Assembly (NCBI GenBank): GCA_910577315.1
Contig: CAJTME010000014.1
Location: 1 to 50,199, forward strand
DNA from: an uncultured Muribaculaceae bacterium
GTDB lineage: Bacteria > Bacteroidota > Bacteroidia > Bacteroidales > Muribaculaceae
Direction: 5' to 3'
Length of the DNA stretch: 50,199 bases
A program made the position numbers and the translations under genes. Of the stretch, positions 7,156-16,154 are shown piece after piece (the stretch's first letter is position 1; each line of letters starts with the position of its first letter). Below the pieces are notes generated by a model. That model saw only the letters and a program-made list of their open reading frames with translations. It was not told the origin of the DNA and searched no databases.

Positions 7156-9393
7156 TTATTCATTCCAGTTATTTTCATTTCCGAAGGCGGTCGATGAGAA
7201 CGAGCCATTTGAACCTGTTGTCGGAGTCCAGTTCTTTTCGGCGCCGTAGACCGTGACGGTGGCGTGGCAGGCCGACGAATGGGTGCGGTTCCAGTCTTTG
7301 TCGGTGGTGTAGCCCGTCACCGAGATTGTCATGCCGGAGTTCCAGGTGCTGTTCCAGTTCCGGTCGGCGGCATAGCCCGTGACGGTGACCGTGAGCGAAC
7401 CGTCTGATGCCGGCAGCCAGTCAGTGTCCTGGTCGGGATAGGTGTCGATGACAAACGAGCATCCCTGGCCGCCCTGTATCACCGGGATGGTGATGGCCAG
7501 TGAGCCCTCGGTGAGGTCGGTCAGTGCCACGGTGATGGTGCCGCGCCGCGCCTCTTTTGACGAGTTGGGCGTGGCGGTGAGGGTGAACGAGCCGTCCTGA
7601 GGAGCGTTGACGGTGAACCAGTCGCCGTCCTGCGTCACCTTGAATGTGCCGTCGGTGGTGACGGTCACGGGGGCCGACGTGCCGCCCTTGGCGAAGAACA
7701 CCACCGAGCGGGCGCTCAGCTCGAGTGTGCGCGGACGCTGGCTGACGAGAATCTGCACCGCCTGGGCGTTGGCCGGAGTAATGATTACCGTGGCCGAGCG
7801 CACGTTGACCGATGGATTGTCGGCGGCGGTGATGGTTATGGTGCCGCTGCCTTTGCCCGAGGTTGCCGAGAGGGTCAGCCAGTCGGCATTTCCGGCGACG
7901 GCAGCCGTCCACGAGTCGTTGGACGAGAAGTCAACCGTGTGCGAGCCGCCCCGCGAGGTGAACTCGAAGGTTGAGTTGTCGATTGTGAAATATTTGGCGA
8001 GCTGGTGGATGTTGACCGCCGCCGATTCCTCGACGAAGTCGTATCGGATTATGCCCGTGCGCTCGTCGGTCGAGTTGTTGGCGGTGGCCGAGACGCTGAT
8101 GCGGGCGTCGCCCTTGCCGGTGAGGGGAGTTGCCGAGAACCAGTCGTCGGACAGCACCGAAGTCCATGCCGCGTCGCTCTTGATGTCGAAGGTGAGTATG
8201 CCGCCGTCGGCGTCAAACTCGAGCCGCGACGTGCCGGCATCGAAGTATTTGCCCGCCTGGGTGACGGCAACGTCATAGCTGAGGTTGAGGCCGGGATGGC
8301 CGACGGTGATGGTGCCGCGGCGCGATGTCATCGACGGATTGTCGGCCACTGTGACGTCGATTGCGGCGTTACCCTCGCCCGAGGCGGGGGTGATGCTGAC
8401 CCACGTCGGGGCGTTAAGCACGCTCCATGTGGTGTTTGAGGTGATGTTGAGCTTTTGGGTGGACGGGGTCGAGGTGAAGGCCAGCGAGGGGTCGGCGCTG
8501 ATTACCAGTCCGTCCTGATTGACGGTGAGCTGCAGCTTGCTGGTGGTGCCGCTCTTGAAATATACATATCCCGTGCGCGAGTAAACCTCCTCGTTGGGGG
8601 CGACTTCGACGGCCACTTTCGATGTGCCGGCGTCGCCCCGGGCGGGCTGTACGTCGAGCCAGGTGTCTGATGTGGTGGCCTCCCAGTCGATTTCGGCTGA
8701 GATTTCGACCTCATAGCGCGACGCCGCGTTGGTGCAGGCCAGTGTGGTTTGCGACGAGGTGATTTCGGTGGGGAATTGCTTGACGTAGATTGTCACGTTG
8801 CCGACATACACGTATGCCGTGCGGTAATAGTTGTCGGGATTGGCCGTGGCGGTGATGGTGAGGGTCCCCGAGGCGGGGTCGGCGCCCAGGGTAATCCAGT
8901 CGTAGCTGCAGGTGGCCTCCCACGTGTAGTTGGACTCGAGCGTGACGGTGGCCGTACCGCCCGTGCCGGGCAGTTCGACGCTGGTTATGTCGGCGGTGAT
9001 GAAAGGTGTGGCCGCGGCCTGCGATACCGACATAGCCTGGCTGTAAGTCCAGTCGGATGCCGCGGACTGAAGATAGAATATTCCCGTGCGCGGCGCGTCG
9101 GCCGACTGGTTCTCCCCGGTCGACAGGGTCACATCGGCCGATGCCGAACCCTGTGCCGGGTCGAGGGTAATCCAAGCGGGAGCCTCGCCGAATCTCCACG
9201 GCGTGTTGAGGCTCTCGACCGAGAAGTTGAAGCTCTGGGCGGATGCTGAGTAGGACTCGAACGTCGTTTCCGAGGCGCGGAGGTAGCGGGCCGACAGGGA
9301 CGGGTGGATTGAGCCCTGCGGGTCGTAGCCGTCGTTGCATGCGGCGAGCAGCACAAGGCATGCGGGAATTATGTATGGCAGAAATCTTTTCAT
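7156..9393 (-). CDS. Multi-BACON-domain lipoprotein
   Basis: A 745-residue surface lipoprotein with lipobox LLAAC (Cys19). I count seven successive BACON-type Ig-like domains of about 80-90 residues from about residue 38 to 640. Each has the pattern WxxxxxxxWIxLxPxxGxGxxxxxVxxxxN.....RxGxxx. BACON domains are thought to bind carbohydrate or mucin, or to serve as spacers in Bacteroidetes surface proteins. The last ~85 residues differ: short imperfect repeats built on VTGYxxDxxWN (TGYAADRNWN, TGYTTDKDWN, YGAEKNW, GNENNWN). It lies 3 bases after the PEGA gene and 16 bases before the fimbrillin-like gene. Confidence 0.88.
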   Translation of the reverse strand: MKRFLPYIIPACLVLLAACNDGYDPQGSIHPSLSARYLRASETTFESYSASAQSFNFSVESLNTPWRFGEAPAWITLDPAQGSASADVTLSTGENQSADAPRTGIFYLQSAASDWTYSQAMSVSQAAATPFITADITSVELPGTGGTATVTLESNYTWEATCSYDWITLGADPASGTLTITATANPDNYYRTAYVYVGNVTIYVKQFPTEITSSQTTLACTNAASRYEVEISAEIDWEATTSDTWLDVQPARGDAGTSKVAVEVAPNEEVYSRTGYVYFKSGTTSKLQLTVNQDGLVISADPSLAFTSTPSTQKLNITSNTTWSVLNAPTWVSITPASGEGNAAIDVTVADNPSMTSRRGTITVGHPGLNLSYDVAVTQAGKYFDAGTSRLEFDADGGILTFDIKSDAAWTSVLSDDWFSATPLTGKGDARISVSATANNSTDERTGIIRYDFVEESAAVNIHQLAKYFTIDNSTFEFTSRGGSHTVDFSSNDSWTAAVAGNADWLTLSATSGKGSGTITITAADNPSVNVRSATVIITPANAQAVQILVSQRPRTLELSARSVVFFAKGGTSAPVTVTTDGTFKVTQDGDWFTVNAPQDGSFTLTATPNSSKEARRGTITVALTDLTEGSLAITIPVIQGGQGCSFVIDTYPDQDTDWLPASDGSLTVTVTGYAADRNWNSTWNSGMTISVTGYTTDKDWNRTHSSACHATVTVYGAEKNWTPTTGSNGSFSSTAFGNENNWNE

Positions 9394-9396
9394 CGT

Positions 9397-11427
9397 TTAG
9401 AAATAGAGGTTGAGGCAGATGTTGCAGCCGAAGCCGTCGGAATAGCCCTTGATTTTTGACGAGAGGTCGGCCAGGGCTTTGTAGCCGTCTGATTTGATGA
9501 CCCCGACGGCATATTGGGGCGACGCCGACAGAGCCAGCGACGGCGACAGCGACACGCTGAGGCGCGCTCCGAAAGTGGCGCTGACGGCCATGGGCGATGA
9601 TACGGGGGAATAGCCGTAGCCGCTGTATTCCTCCTCTTTCTCGCTGAGGCTGACTATCTGGCAGCCCACCTGGGGGGTGAGGCGGATGCGGTTGCCGATG
9701 CGGAAGCCGTAGCCCAGCTTGACCATCCCGCCCATGGGCTTGTAGCTCACGCCGTAGGGGTAGGTGTCGGCATTCTGGTCGGTCCAGTATATCGTCTCGC
9801 TTTTTGACAGGCCCAGGAGGAAGTTGCCCTCGAGGTTGAACTTGTGGTAGTAGCCGCCCACGCCGAAGCTGACGCCCTGGCAGCACAGCAGGTTGAAGCC
9901 CGCGTTGATGTATAATTCGTTGCGGCGCACATAATCGCGGTGGAGGGTGACGTTGATGTCCTTGGTGTTGCCGTCGAGGCGCATGGTGCGGCTCCAGGGC
10001 GTGTAGCCGCGTGCCGTAACCTTGATTTTATATTCGCCGGCCACCTTGTCGAGTTTCAGCGCGCCCGAGGTGTTGCGGTTCATCCACTCGTCGTTGATGA
10101 ATATGTTGGCGTAGGAAGGCGACGGGATAATCGAGGCCGTGCAGATGTCGGTGAGGCTGAAGCTGAGGTCGCTGGTGCGGTTCTCGCTGATGATGACCGA
10201 GGATTTCTCGTTGCGGTGGCCTTTCTTCACCACCTCGACCGAGTGCTGGCCTATGAGGAGGCGGTCGTCGGTGAGCGGTGTGAGGCCGGCCTCGCGTCCG
10301 TCGACGATTACCGTGGCGCCGGGGGGCGCCGTGACCACTTTCAGCGTGCCGTAGATGGGCTGGGGGCGTTCGAGCGTCAGGGTCAGCTTGCGGTCCTTTT
10401 CGACGTCAAACTCGGCCACGGCGGTGCGGTGGCTGTCCTTGCGCACCTCGGCCTTGTGATGCCCGGCCTCGAGCCGTCCTTTCCATGAGCCGGTGCCCAG
10501 CAGGGCGCCGTCCACGAAAATCTGGGCGCCCTTGTCGGCGGGAACAGTCAGTTCGGCCTCGGCGTAATTGGCGCTGAACGCCGGGGTGATGCTGACCCAC
10601 GCGCTGTCGGTCACGGCTATGTCGCGGGTATAGTCCGCGTAGAGCTGCTTGTGGATGCGCACCTTATGGTTGCCGCTCGCCACGGGGAAGTCCTTCATCG
10701 GCAGGGTGCCGGCGCGCTCGCCGTCGATGAACACATCGGCCCCGTTGAACTCGGGACGCGCCTCGACCGTGAGGTAGCCGAAGGCCTGTTTCAGGTCGAT
10801 TTTCAGGAATTGCTTGTTGTTCTTGTCGTTGATGATGACCTGTGATTCGGCGGGATGGTAGTCCTTGGCGGTGACGCGGTAGGTGTGGGTGCCGAACGAC
10901 AGCGGAATCTCGCACGTGCCCTTGGGCGAGAGCTGCTGTTTCATGCCGTTGATGATGAACGTGGCGTAGGGCGGGGTGATTGCGACGTTCAGGAACTGCT
11001 CGTTGTCATAGTCAACCACCAGGGTGCTGACCTGGTCGGAGGTCAGCTTCATCACGTAGGTCTTGCCCTTCTTGACGCTGCGGCCCAGGTCGTAGTCGTT
11101 TATCACGCCGAGTACGGGGTGCTGGATGGTGATGGTCTTGACGCCGTGGGGCACGTACAGCCATATCTCGGCTGGGTGGGATGCGTTCTGCTCCTCCATG
11201 TATTCGATTCCGAGGCTGCCGACGTCGAACATGAACTGGCGTTCGGTGGTCTGGATCTTTATCAGTGCGCATTTCTCGCCGTTCTTGTCCATGCGGAGTG
11301 TTGGGGCGGTGTTGGCGGTGATGTCCTTGTCGTCGGGCCGGAATGACTCGACGTTCATCTTTTGGGCGGAAATATGGATGATGGGTGCGACCAGAAATAT
11401 GATGGCACAGATAATGGCACGGAGCAT
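9397..11427 (-). CDS. PEGA-domain protein with C-terminal outer-membrane barrel-like region
   Basis: A 676-residue secreted protein. The signal peptide ends near HISAQK (residue 22). The middle carries several PEGA-type modules with the hallmark GAxVxIDGxxxGxxP: GADVFIDGERAGTLP, GAQIFVDGALLGTG, GATVIVDGREAGLTP and a more divergent YANIFINDEW. The last ~170 residues (from NELYINAGF) have the Gly/aromatic alternation of a small beta-barrel and end in a terminal aromatic (NLYF), as outer-membrane proteins do. This suggests an envelope anchor with a PEGA stalk (inference). It is the first gene of the four-gene operon, with a -7 box at 11453-11460. Confidence 0.85.
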   Translation of the reverse strand: MLRAIICAIIFLVAPIIHISAQKMNVESFRPDDKDITANTAPTLRMDKNGEKCALIKIQTTERQFMFDVGSLGIEYMEEQNASHPAEIWLYVPHGVKTITIQHPVLGVINDYDLGRSVKKGKTYVMKLTSDQVSTLVVDYDNEQFLNVAITPPYATFIINGMKQQLSPKGTCEIPLSFGTHTYRVTAKDYHPAESQVIINDKNNKQFLKIDLKQAFGYLTVEARPEFNGADVFIDGERAGTLPMKDFPVASGNHKVRIHKQLYADYTRDIAVTDSAWVSITPAFSANYAEAELTVPADKGAQIFVDGALLGTGSWKGRLEAGHHKAEVRKDSHRTAVAEFDVEKDRKLTLTLERPQPIYGTLKVVTAPPGATVIVDGREAGLTPLTDDRLLIGQHSVEVVKKGHRNEKSSVIISENRTSDLSFSLTDICTASIIPSPSYANIFINDEWMNRNTSGALKLDKVAGEYKIKVTARGYTPWSRTMRLDGNTKDINVTLHRDYVRRNELYINAGFNLLCCQGVSFGVGGYYHKFNLEGNFLLGLSKSETIYWTDQNADTYPYGVSYKPMGGMVKLGYGFRIGNRIRLTPQVGCQIVSLSEKEEEYSGYGYSPVSSPMAVSATFGARLSVSLSPSLALSASPQYAVGVIKSDGYKALADLSSKIKGYSDGFGCNICLNLYF

Positions 11428-11452
11428 TTAAGGTATGATAATGATTATGAGG

Positions 11453-11460
11453 CAAAATTA
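11453..11460 (-). promoter_or_regulatory. -7 box of the PEGA/BACON operon
   Basis: The minus strand reads TAATTTTG, matching TAnnTTTG, 25 bases before the PEGA gene ATG. The -33 region on the minus strand is T-rich (complement of 11462-11480) without a clean TTTG. It lies back to back with the rtcB promoter at 11543-11550. Confidence 0.6.
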
Positions 11461-11542
11461 ATTATAAAAAAGCAGATTTTTACCCCCCCCAGTTAAAAAA
11501 TGTTAAACTAGTCAAATTCCATTAATTGAGCGGGGGATTGAC

Positions 11543-11550
11543 TAACTTTG
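11543..11550 (+). promoter_or_regulatory. -7 box of rtcB
   Basis: TAACTTTG matches the consensus exactly and lies 17 bases before the ATG at 11568, so the leader would be about 13 nt. It fixes the start codon: the longer frame beginning with TTG at 11526 would start upstream of the promoter. Confidence 0.7.
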
Positions 11551-11567
11551 TGCGTAAAACAGACGGT

Positions 11568-12647
11568 ATGATTGAATTTGAAGGATATGACGTGAAGATT
11601 TTCACCGACGGGGTCGAGGAGGCGGCTGTGGAGCAGCTGCGCGTCCTGGTCGGAATGGAGGCGTTCGTCGGATGCAAAATCCGCGTGATGCCCGACGTGC
11701 ATGCCGGCGCGGGATGCGTTATCGGCTTCACTGGCGACCTGGGTGCGAAGGTGATTCCCAACGTCGTTGGGGTCGACATCGGCTGCGGCATGCGGGTGAT
11801 GAGGCTCGGCGGGGTTGGTGACATCGACTTCCACGCCCTCCACGCCCATATCCTTGCGAACGTGCCCTCGGGGCGCGACGTGTGCGAGACGCCGGTGGCC
11901 GAGGGTGATGCCGGCGCCGCCCTGGTGGAGGAGTTGAGATGTGCCGGAGAGCTGAAAGACCCCGACCGCATCCGCCGCTCGCTCGGCTCGCTGGGCGGCG
12001 GTAACCATTTCATCGAACTGGGGCGCGACGGTGACGGCCGCCTCTACGTGGTGATTCACACCGGCAGCCGCAACCTGGGCAAGCAGGTGGCCGACCTCTA
12101 CCAGGGGCTGATTCCTCCGGGCGGGGCATGGCTCGAGGGCGACGCCCGCGGGGATTACCTGCACGACATGCGCCTGTGCCAGCGCTGGGCGGAGCTGAAC
12201 CGCGAAGCAATCGGGCGCCGGTTGTTGGAATTTTTCGGGGACGCCGCGGTCGAGGACGAGTTTGAGAGCGTCCACAATTACATCAGCGACGACAACATGA
12301 TACGCAAGGGCGCCATCTCGGCGCGGCGGGGCGAGCGGTGCATAATTCCGCTCAACATGCGCGACGGCTCGCTGATATGCACCGGGCGGGGCAACGCCGA
12401 CTGGAATTGCTCGGCGCCCCACGGGGCTGGCCGCGTGCTGAGCCGCTCGCAGGCGCGCAAGACCGTCGACATGGCCGATTTCGAGGCGGCCATGGAGGGT
12501 ATATATTCGGAATGTGTCAGCGAGTTCACGCGCGACGAGTCGCCGATGGCCTACAAGCCCGCCGCCGAAATCATCGCCAACATCGCCCCCACGGTCGACA
12601 TCGAGGCCGTGGTGAAGCCGGTGTTCAACTTCAAGGCTCCGAAATAG
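11568..12647 (+). CDS. rtcB: RtcB-family RNA ligase
   Basis: A 359-residue GTP/Mn-dependent RNA ligase that joins 2',3'-cyclic phosphate or 3'-phosphate ends to 5'-OH ends during RNA repair. Family motifs are present: MPDVHAG, GVDIGCGMR (D70, C73), LGGGNHFIE (H147), VVIHTGSRNLG (H164), and the guanylylated-histidine motif APHGAGR (H285). It belongs to the shorter (~360-400 aa) bacterial subtype rather than the ~480 aa archaeal or tRNA-splicing type. It has its own promoter and ends in a 17-bp tail-to-tail overlap with the metallo-hydrolase gene. No archease gene is adjacent. Confidence 0.92.
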   Translation: MIEFEGYDVKIFTDGVEEAAVEQLRVLVGMEAFVGCKIRVMPDVHAGAGCVIGFTGDLGAKVIPNVVGVDIGCGMRVMRLGGVGDIDFHALHAHILANVPSGRDVCETPVAEGDAGAALVEELRCAGELKDPDRIRRSLGSLGGGNHFIELGRDGDGRLYVVIHTGSRNLGKQVADLYQGLIPPGGAWLEGDARGDYLHDMRLCQRWAELNREAIGRRLLEFFGDAAVEDEFESVHNYISDDNMIRKGAISARRGERCIIPLNMRDGSLICTGRGNADWNCSAPHGAGRVLSRSQARKTVDMADFEAAMEGIYSECVSEFTRDESPMAYKPAAEIIANIAPTVDIEAVVKPVFNFKAPK

Positions 12648-13911
12648 GGGGCGGCAGGGTGGAGAGGTCGAGCGAGCCGCCGTCGCCCACCAGCATCACC
12701 GGCCAGCGCGGCGCGAACCGCGCCTCGAACTCGGCGGGAGCGTCGGTGTGGATGGGTATGATGGCGCGTGGGGTGGTCATCGTGAAAAGGTTTTCGAGGG
12801 CCTCCATCGAGCAATGGCCGCTGGTGTGCAGCAGGGCGAAGTCCTCGCCGAGGGCCTTGGCCATTCCCGGGTTGTATGACGGATTCGCCGGGTCGATGTA
12901 GCCTTCCCACATCGACAGGTAGCGTTTCTTCTCGCCCGGCAGCAGCCTTATCAGTTCGTTGAAGCGGGGGTTGACGCGGGCGATGAACACATAGCCCCGC
13001 TCGGTGAGGGTGGTGGCGCGCAGTTCCTTGCTGACCATGAAATCGCCACGCTTCGACCTCAGCACCAGCGGCTTGGGCCACTTGAACTGGAACAGATTTG
13101 ATTTTGTCCAAATACATTCGGGCTGCATTATGGCCTGCATGACGGCCTCCTGGTGCTTGTCGATAAGGAAGACGCGCCCGGCGCGGCGCGCCGCGTGGTA
13201 CAGCCCGAAAAGGCGGTCGATGTTGGTGGTGCCGGTGTAGATGATGCAGTAGGGGTTCTGACGGAACGTCTCCTCACATTCCTGCTGCAGCTCGCGCTCG
13301 GTCTGGTGGGCCTCCCCGGGGGTGGAGGCGTGGGTGGCCTCACACACCACGCAGTCGACGTGGCCGATGTGCTTTTCAATCATCTCGTCAAACCGGCCGC
13401 TGCGGAAGCCGTGGGTGCGGAAATCGCCGGTGTGGAACACCGACTGGCCGCCGGCCTTGATGAGGAAGGCGTAGGCGTCGAAGGCCGAGTGGTCGACGTT
13501 GACGGGCTTGATTTTGAACGGTCCCAGCTTGAACGTCCGCGCCGGGATGAACGTGTTGGCCTTCTTTAGCTTTTCGGCCAACAGGCGGTGGCGCTCGCCC
13601 TCCGAGCCCCCGGCGTGCACCATGTGCTCGGCCTGGACGGTCATTATGTCGATGGCCACCTTGCCCATGTAGATGGGGATGGAGTCGTCGAGCTCGTGTA
13701 CGCGCGAGATGTGGTCGGCGTGATAGTGGGTGATGAGCAGGGCGCTGCGCGACAGGTCGCCGTGGTTGAGTCCCTCGATGACGGGTGTCCCGCAGGGCAT
13801 GGGGCCCGTCAGCGGGTCGCCGTAGTCGACAAACAGACGGAAACCGTTGTGTTCATATTCGGTGATGCAGCCGCCAATCTGGCAGGAACCGCGGTGGATG
13901 GTGATTTTCAT
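12631..13911 (-). CDS. RNase J-like metallo-beta-lactamase-fold hydrolase
   Basis: A 426-residue MBL-fold protein with the zinc signature THYHADH (H62, H64, D66, H67). It also has VNVDHSAFDAYAF, a metal-ligand Asp in FHTGDFRTHG, and a late HTSGHCS motif of the beta-CASP/RNase J type. The fold and motif order suggest a nuclease or phosphoesterase acting on RNA or DNA, but substrate cannot be read from sequence. It is much shorter than true RNase J (~550 aa) and lacks its C-terminal domain. It is the last gene of the DUF3127-kinase-regulator operon, 30 bases after the regulator, and overlaps rtcB convergently by 17 bp. Confidence 0.82.
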   Translation of the reverse strand: MKITIHRGSCQIGGCITEYEHNGFRLFVDYGDPLTGPMPCGTPVIEGLNHGDLSRSALLITHYHADHISRVHELDDSIPIYMGKVAIDIMTVQAEHMVHAGGSEGERHRLLAEKLKKANTFIPARTFKLGPFKIKPVNVDHSAFDAYAFLIKAGGQSVFHTGDFRTHGFRSGRFDEMIEKHIGHVDCVVCEATHASTPGEAHQTERELQQECEETFRQNPYCIIYTGTTNIDRLFGLYHAARRAGRVFLIDKHQEAVMQAIMQPECIWTKSNLFQFKWPKPLVLRSKRGDFMVSKELRATTLTERGYVFIARVNPRFNELIRLLPGEKKRYLSMWEGYIDPANPSYNPGMAKALGEDFALLHTSGHCSMEALENLFTMTTPRAIIPIHTDAPAEFEARFAPRWPVMLVGDGGSLDLSTLPPPISEP

Positions 13912-13941
13912 GCTTTGTTGAAATGATGGGGAGGGCGGCGT

Positions 13942-14643
13942 TCAGCCCATGCGCTGCATGAACTGCGTGCGGTAGGTGTCGCCGATGGGAACCTGTGTCC
14001 CCGAGTCGCGGAGGATGATGCTCGAGCGCCCGAACGACTCCACCCGTCCCAGCGCCACAATGAACGAGCGGTGGACACGCATGAACGACGCTTCGGGCAG
14101 GGCCTGCTCGACGGCCTTGAGGCTCATCTGGGTCAGCAGGGGCCGCTCGCGCGAGGCGGTGTAGAACTTGACGTAGTCTTTCAGTCCCTCCACATATATT
14201 ATATCGTCGAACTCGACGCACACCATGCGGTAGTCGCTGCGCACCATGATGTGCCCGGGGGTGTCGTCGCGCCCCGGCTGGACGGCGCTTTCGCGCGCGC
14301 GGTCCACCGCCTCGAGAAATTCGGCGTAGCTGACGGGCTTGAGCAGGTAGTCGAGGGCGTTGACCCGGAACCCCTCCACGGCATAGTCGCGGTAGGCGGT
14401 CACGAACACCACCCTCACCCCGGCCTCCCTGGCCGCGCGGGCCAGTTCGAGCCCCGACAGGCTGGGCATCTGAATGTCGAGAAAGGCGATGTCGGAGTCG
14501 GCGCGGCGTATGGCCTCCAGCGCCTCGGTGGCCGAGGTGTAGCCTCCGGCCAGCTCGAGGCCGTCGGTCTTGCGCACATAGCTCTCGATGAGCTTCATGG
14601 CCAGTGGTTCGTCGTCGGCGACGATGCATCTGAGCGCTTTCAT
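13942..14643 (-). CDS. LytTR-family response regulator
   Basis: A 233-residue two-component regulator. The receiver domain (residues 1-120) has the acidic pair D10/D11, phosphoacceptor D56 in FLDIQMP, a Thr/Ser switch in VFVTAY and Lys in LKPVSYAEF. The C-terminal LytTR DNA-binding domain (about 130-230) begins HIMVRSDYRMVCVEFDDI. The ATG overlaps the kinase stop by 4 bp (ATGA), so the pair is translationally coupled. LytTR regulators usually bind paired ~9-bp direct repeats; I did not find an obvious target here. Confidence 0.94.
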   Translation of the reverse strand: MKALRCIVADDEPLAMKLIESYVRKTDGLELAGGYTSATEALEAIRRADSDIAFLDIQMPSLSGLELARAAREAGVRVVFVTAYRDYAVEGFRVNALDYLLKPVSYAEFLEAVDRARESAVQPGRDDTPGHIMVRSDYRMVCVEFDDIIYVEGLKDYVKFYTASRERPLLTQMSLKAVEQALPEASFMRVHRSFIVALGRVESFGRSSIILRDSGTQVPIGDTYRTQFMQRMG

Positions 14644-15695
14644 TGCAGTCGTATTTTCAGTTCGACGCGGCAGGTGCCGCCCGAGGATTTCTTCATCGTC
14701 AGCGAGGCCGCCCCGCCGTAGATCAGTTCCAGACGGCGGCGCAGGTTGGCTATGCCCACCCCGCCGGCGCCGCGGTCGGTGCGGGCCGAGGGGTCAAACC
14801 AGTTCTCGGTGGTGCAGCGAATCGCGCTGTCGCTGGCGTTGATGGTGATGTTTATGGGGCGTGTCTGGTCGGAGGTGTTGCCGTGCTTGAAGGCGTTCTC
14901 GACCAGGGTGACGAACAGCAGCGGGGCGATTTCGGGATTCCCCTGTGAGCTCACGTCGAGGGTGACGGGGCGCGACCCCATGCGCAGGCGCATCAGCTCC
15001 ACGTAGTTTTCAACGAACCCTATCTCGCGCTCGAGCGGCACCCGCTCGGGATTCTCGTAGACGACATAGCGCAGCAGTCCCGACAGCTCGTGGACGGCCT
15101 TCTGGGCCTCGTCGGGGCTGACGGCAATCAGGGCGTAAATCGAGTTGAGGGTGTTGAAAAGGAAGTGGGGGTTGAGCTGGGCGCGCAGGTTCTCGAGCTC
15201 GCTCTCGCGCTGGGAGGCGAGCAGTTTTTGCTGACGCCGCTCCAGCTCGACCCAGCGTCCCGACAGGCGCAGCACCACCGCCAGCGACACCGTCAGCAGC
15301 ATCATGCCGCCGTCGCGCAGCAGGAACGAGGCTGTGGCCATCATCGACTGCCACTGGTCGGGCTCGTGGCGGCGCGGCCTGGCCGCCCATGATATTACGC
15401 TGAGCCAGTGGGTCAGCAGCGAGGCGCCGGCAATCAGCAGCACGTTCCATGCGATGAACTGCCACCATTTGTGGCGCCTGATGAGGCACTGGGGAATGAG
15501 GAAGAAGAAGTTCAGGTAGAAAACCGCGAGCATTATGCCGCTCTTGGCATACACCACCCACGGGATAGCCGGCCCGCGCGAGGGATAGGCCATGCGCATG
15601 AGGACTTCGGGCACAACGAAGATTATGCCGATGAAGATAATGTGAACAGCCGGCGTCAGTAGGCGCCGGCTGTCTATTTTGGGAATCACGCCCAT
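14640..15695 (-). CDS. LytS/YpdA-type sensor histidine kinase
   Basis: A 351-residue membrane kinase. Four transmembrane segments are apparent (around residues 15-32, 52-68, 80-100, 128-146). They are followed by a short coiled coil (ERRQQKLLASQRESELENLR) and the His_kinase (PF06580-type) block NPHFLFNTLNS with phosphoacceptor H177. The ATPase domain has the N-box (FVTLVENAFKHG) and G-box (GAGGVGIANLRRRL). There is no separate sensor domain, so stimulus perception may be through the membrane segments. It lies 18 bases after the DUF3127 gene and overlaps its cognate regulator by 4 bp. Confidence 0.93.
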   Translation of the reverse strand: MGVIPKIDSRRLLTPAVHIIFIGIIFVVPEVLMRMAYPSRGPAIPWVVYAKSGIMLAVFYLNFFFLIPQCLIRRHKWWQFIAWNVLLIAGASLLTHWLSVISWAARPRRHEPDQWQSMMATASFLLRDGGMMLLTVSLAVVLRLSGRWVELERRQQKLLASQRESELENLRAQLNPHFLFNTLNSIYALIAVSPDEAQKAVHELSGLLRYVVYENPERVPLEREIGFVENYVELMRLRMGSRPVTLDVSSQGNPEIAPLLFVTLVENAFKHGNTSDQTRPINITINASDSAIRCTTENWFDPSARTDRGAGGVGIANLRRRLELIYGGAASLTMKKSSGGTCRVELKIRLQ

Positions 15696-15713
15696 TGCGT
15701 TTGCAGTTTTGGC

Positions 15714-16082
15714 TTAGAAGGGCAGGTCGGAATCGGAACCGGCTGCATCGGCGGGAGGGGGAGGCACCGAGCCGATGGGAGCCACTGGGTCGGGAGCGCC
15801 GGCGGGAGCTGTGGCGGCCAGGGGTTCGGACTTCCATCCGCGGATGCTGGTGAACCAGCGGCCCTGATACTCGCGGCTCTCGATGTCGAAGCTCAGGCGG
15901 ATTTCGTCGCCCACGTTGAGGGGATACTGGTCGGCGCGGTCACCGAAGAAGTCGAAAGCGATCTTGCGGGGATAGCTCTCTTTTGTTTCAAGTACGTATT
16001 CTTTGGTTTTCCAGGGGTTGCCGGCTTTCGAGACACCGCTGCGCTCGCCGATAAACTGGATGATTTTACCTTCTACTTCCAT
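15714..16082 (-). CDS. DUF3127-domain protein
   Basis: A 122-residue protein resembling the Bacteroidetes DUF3127 family, a small OB-fold-like protein sometimes likened to single-stranded DNA-binding proteins. Residues 1-85 form the domain (KIIQFIGERSGVS, KTKEYVLET, YPRKIAFDFFGDRAD, GWKSEPL). The tail is a Pro/Ala-rich linker ending in an acidic, hydrophobic tip (DSDLPF). That tip is very similar to the DDDIPF-type C-terminal peptides of SSB proteins, which recruit partners. A role in nucleic-acid binding is inference. It is the first gene of the minus operon, with a -7 box at 16155-16162. Confidence 0.8.
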   Translation of the reverse strand: MEVEGKIIQFIGERSGVSKAGNPWKTKEYVLETKESYPRKIAFDFFGDRADQYPLNVGDEIRLSFDIESREYQGRWFTSIRGWKSEPLAATAPAGAPDPVAPIGSVPPPPADAAGSDSDLPF

Positions 16083-16154
16083 TGTTATGCGATTTTTAAT
16101 ATTGTTCGTGTGGGGGAGATGGAGGTGTCATGACGGGACGACTCCATTAGTTTG

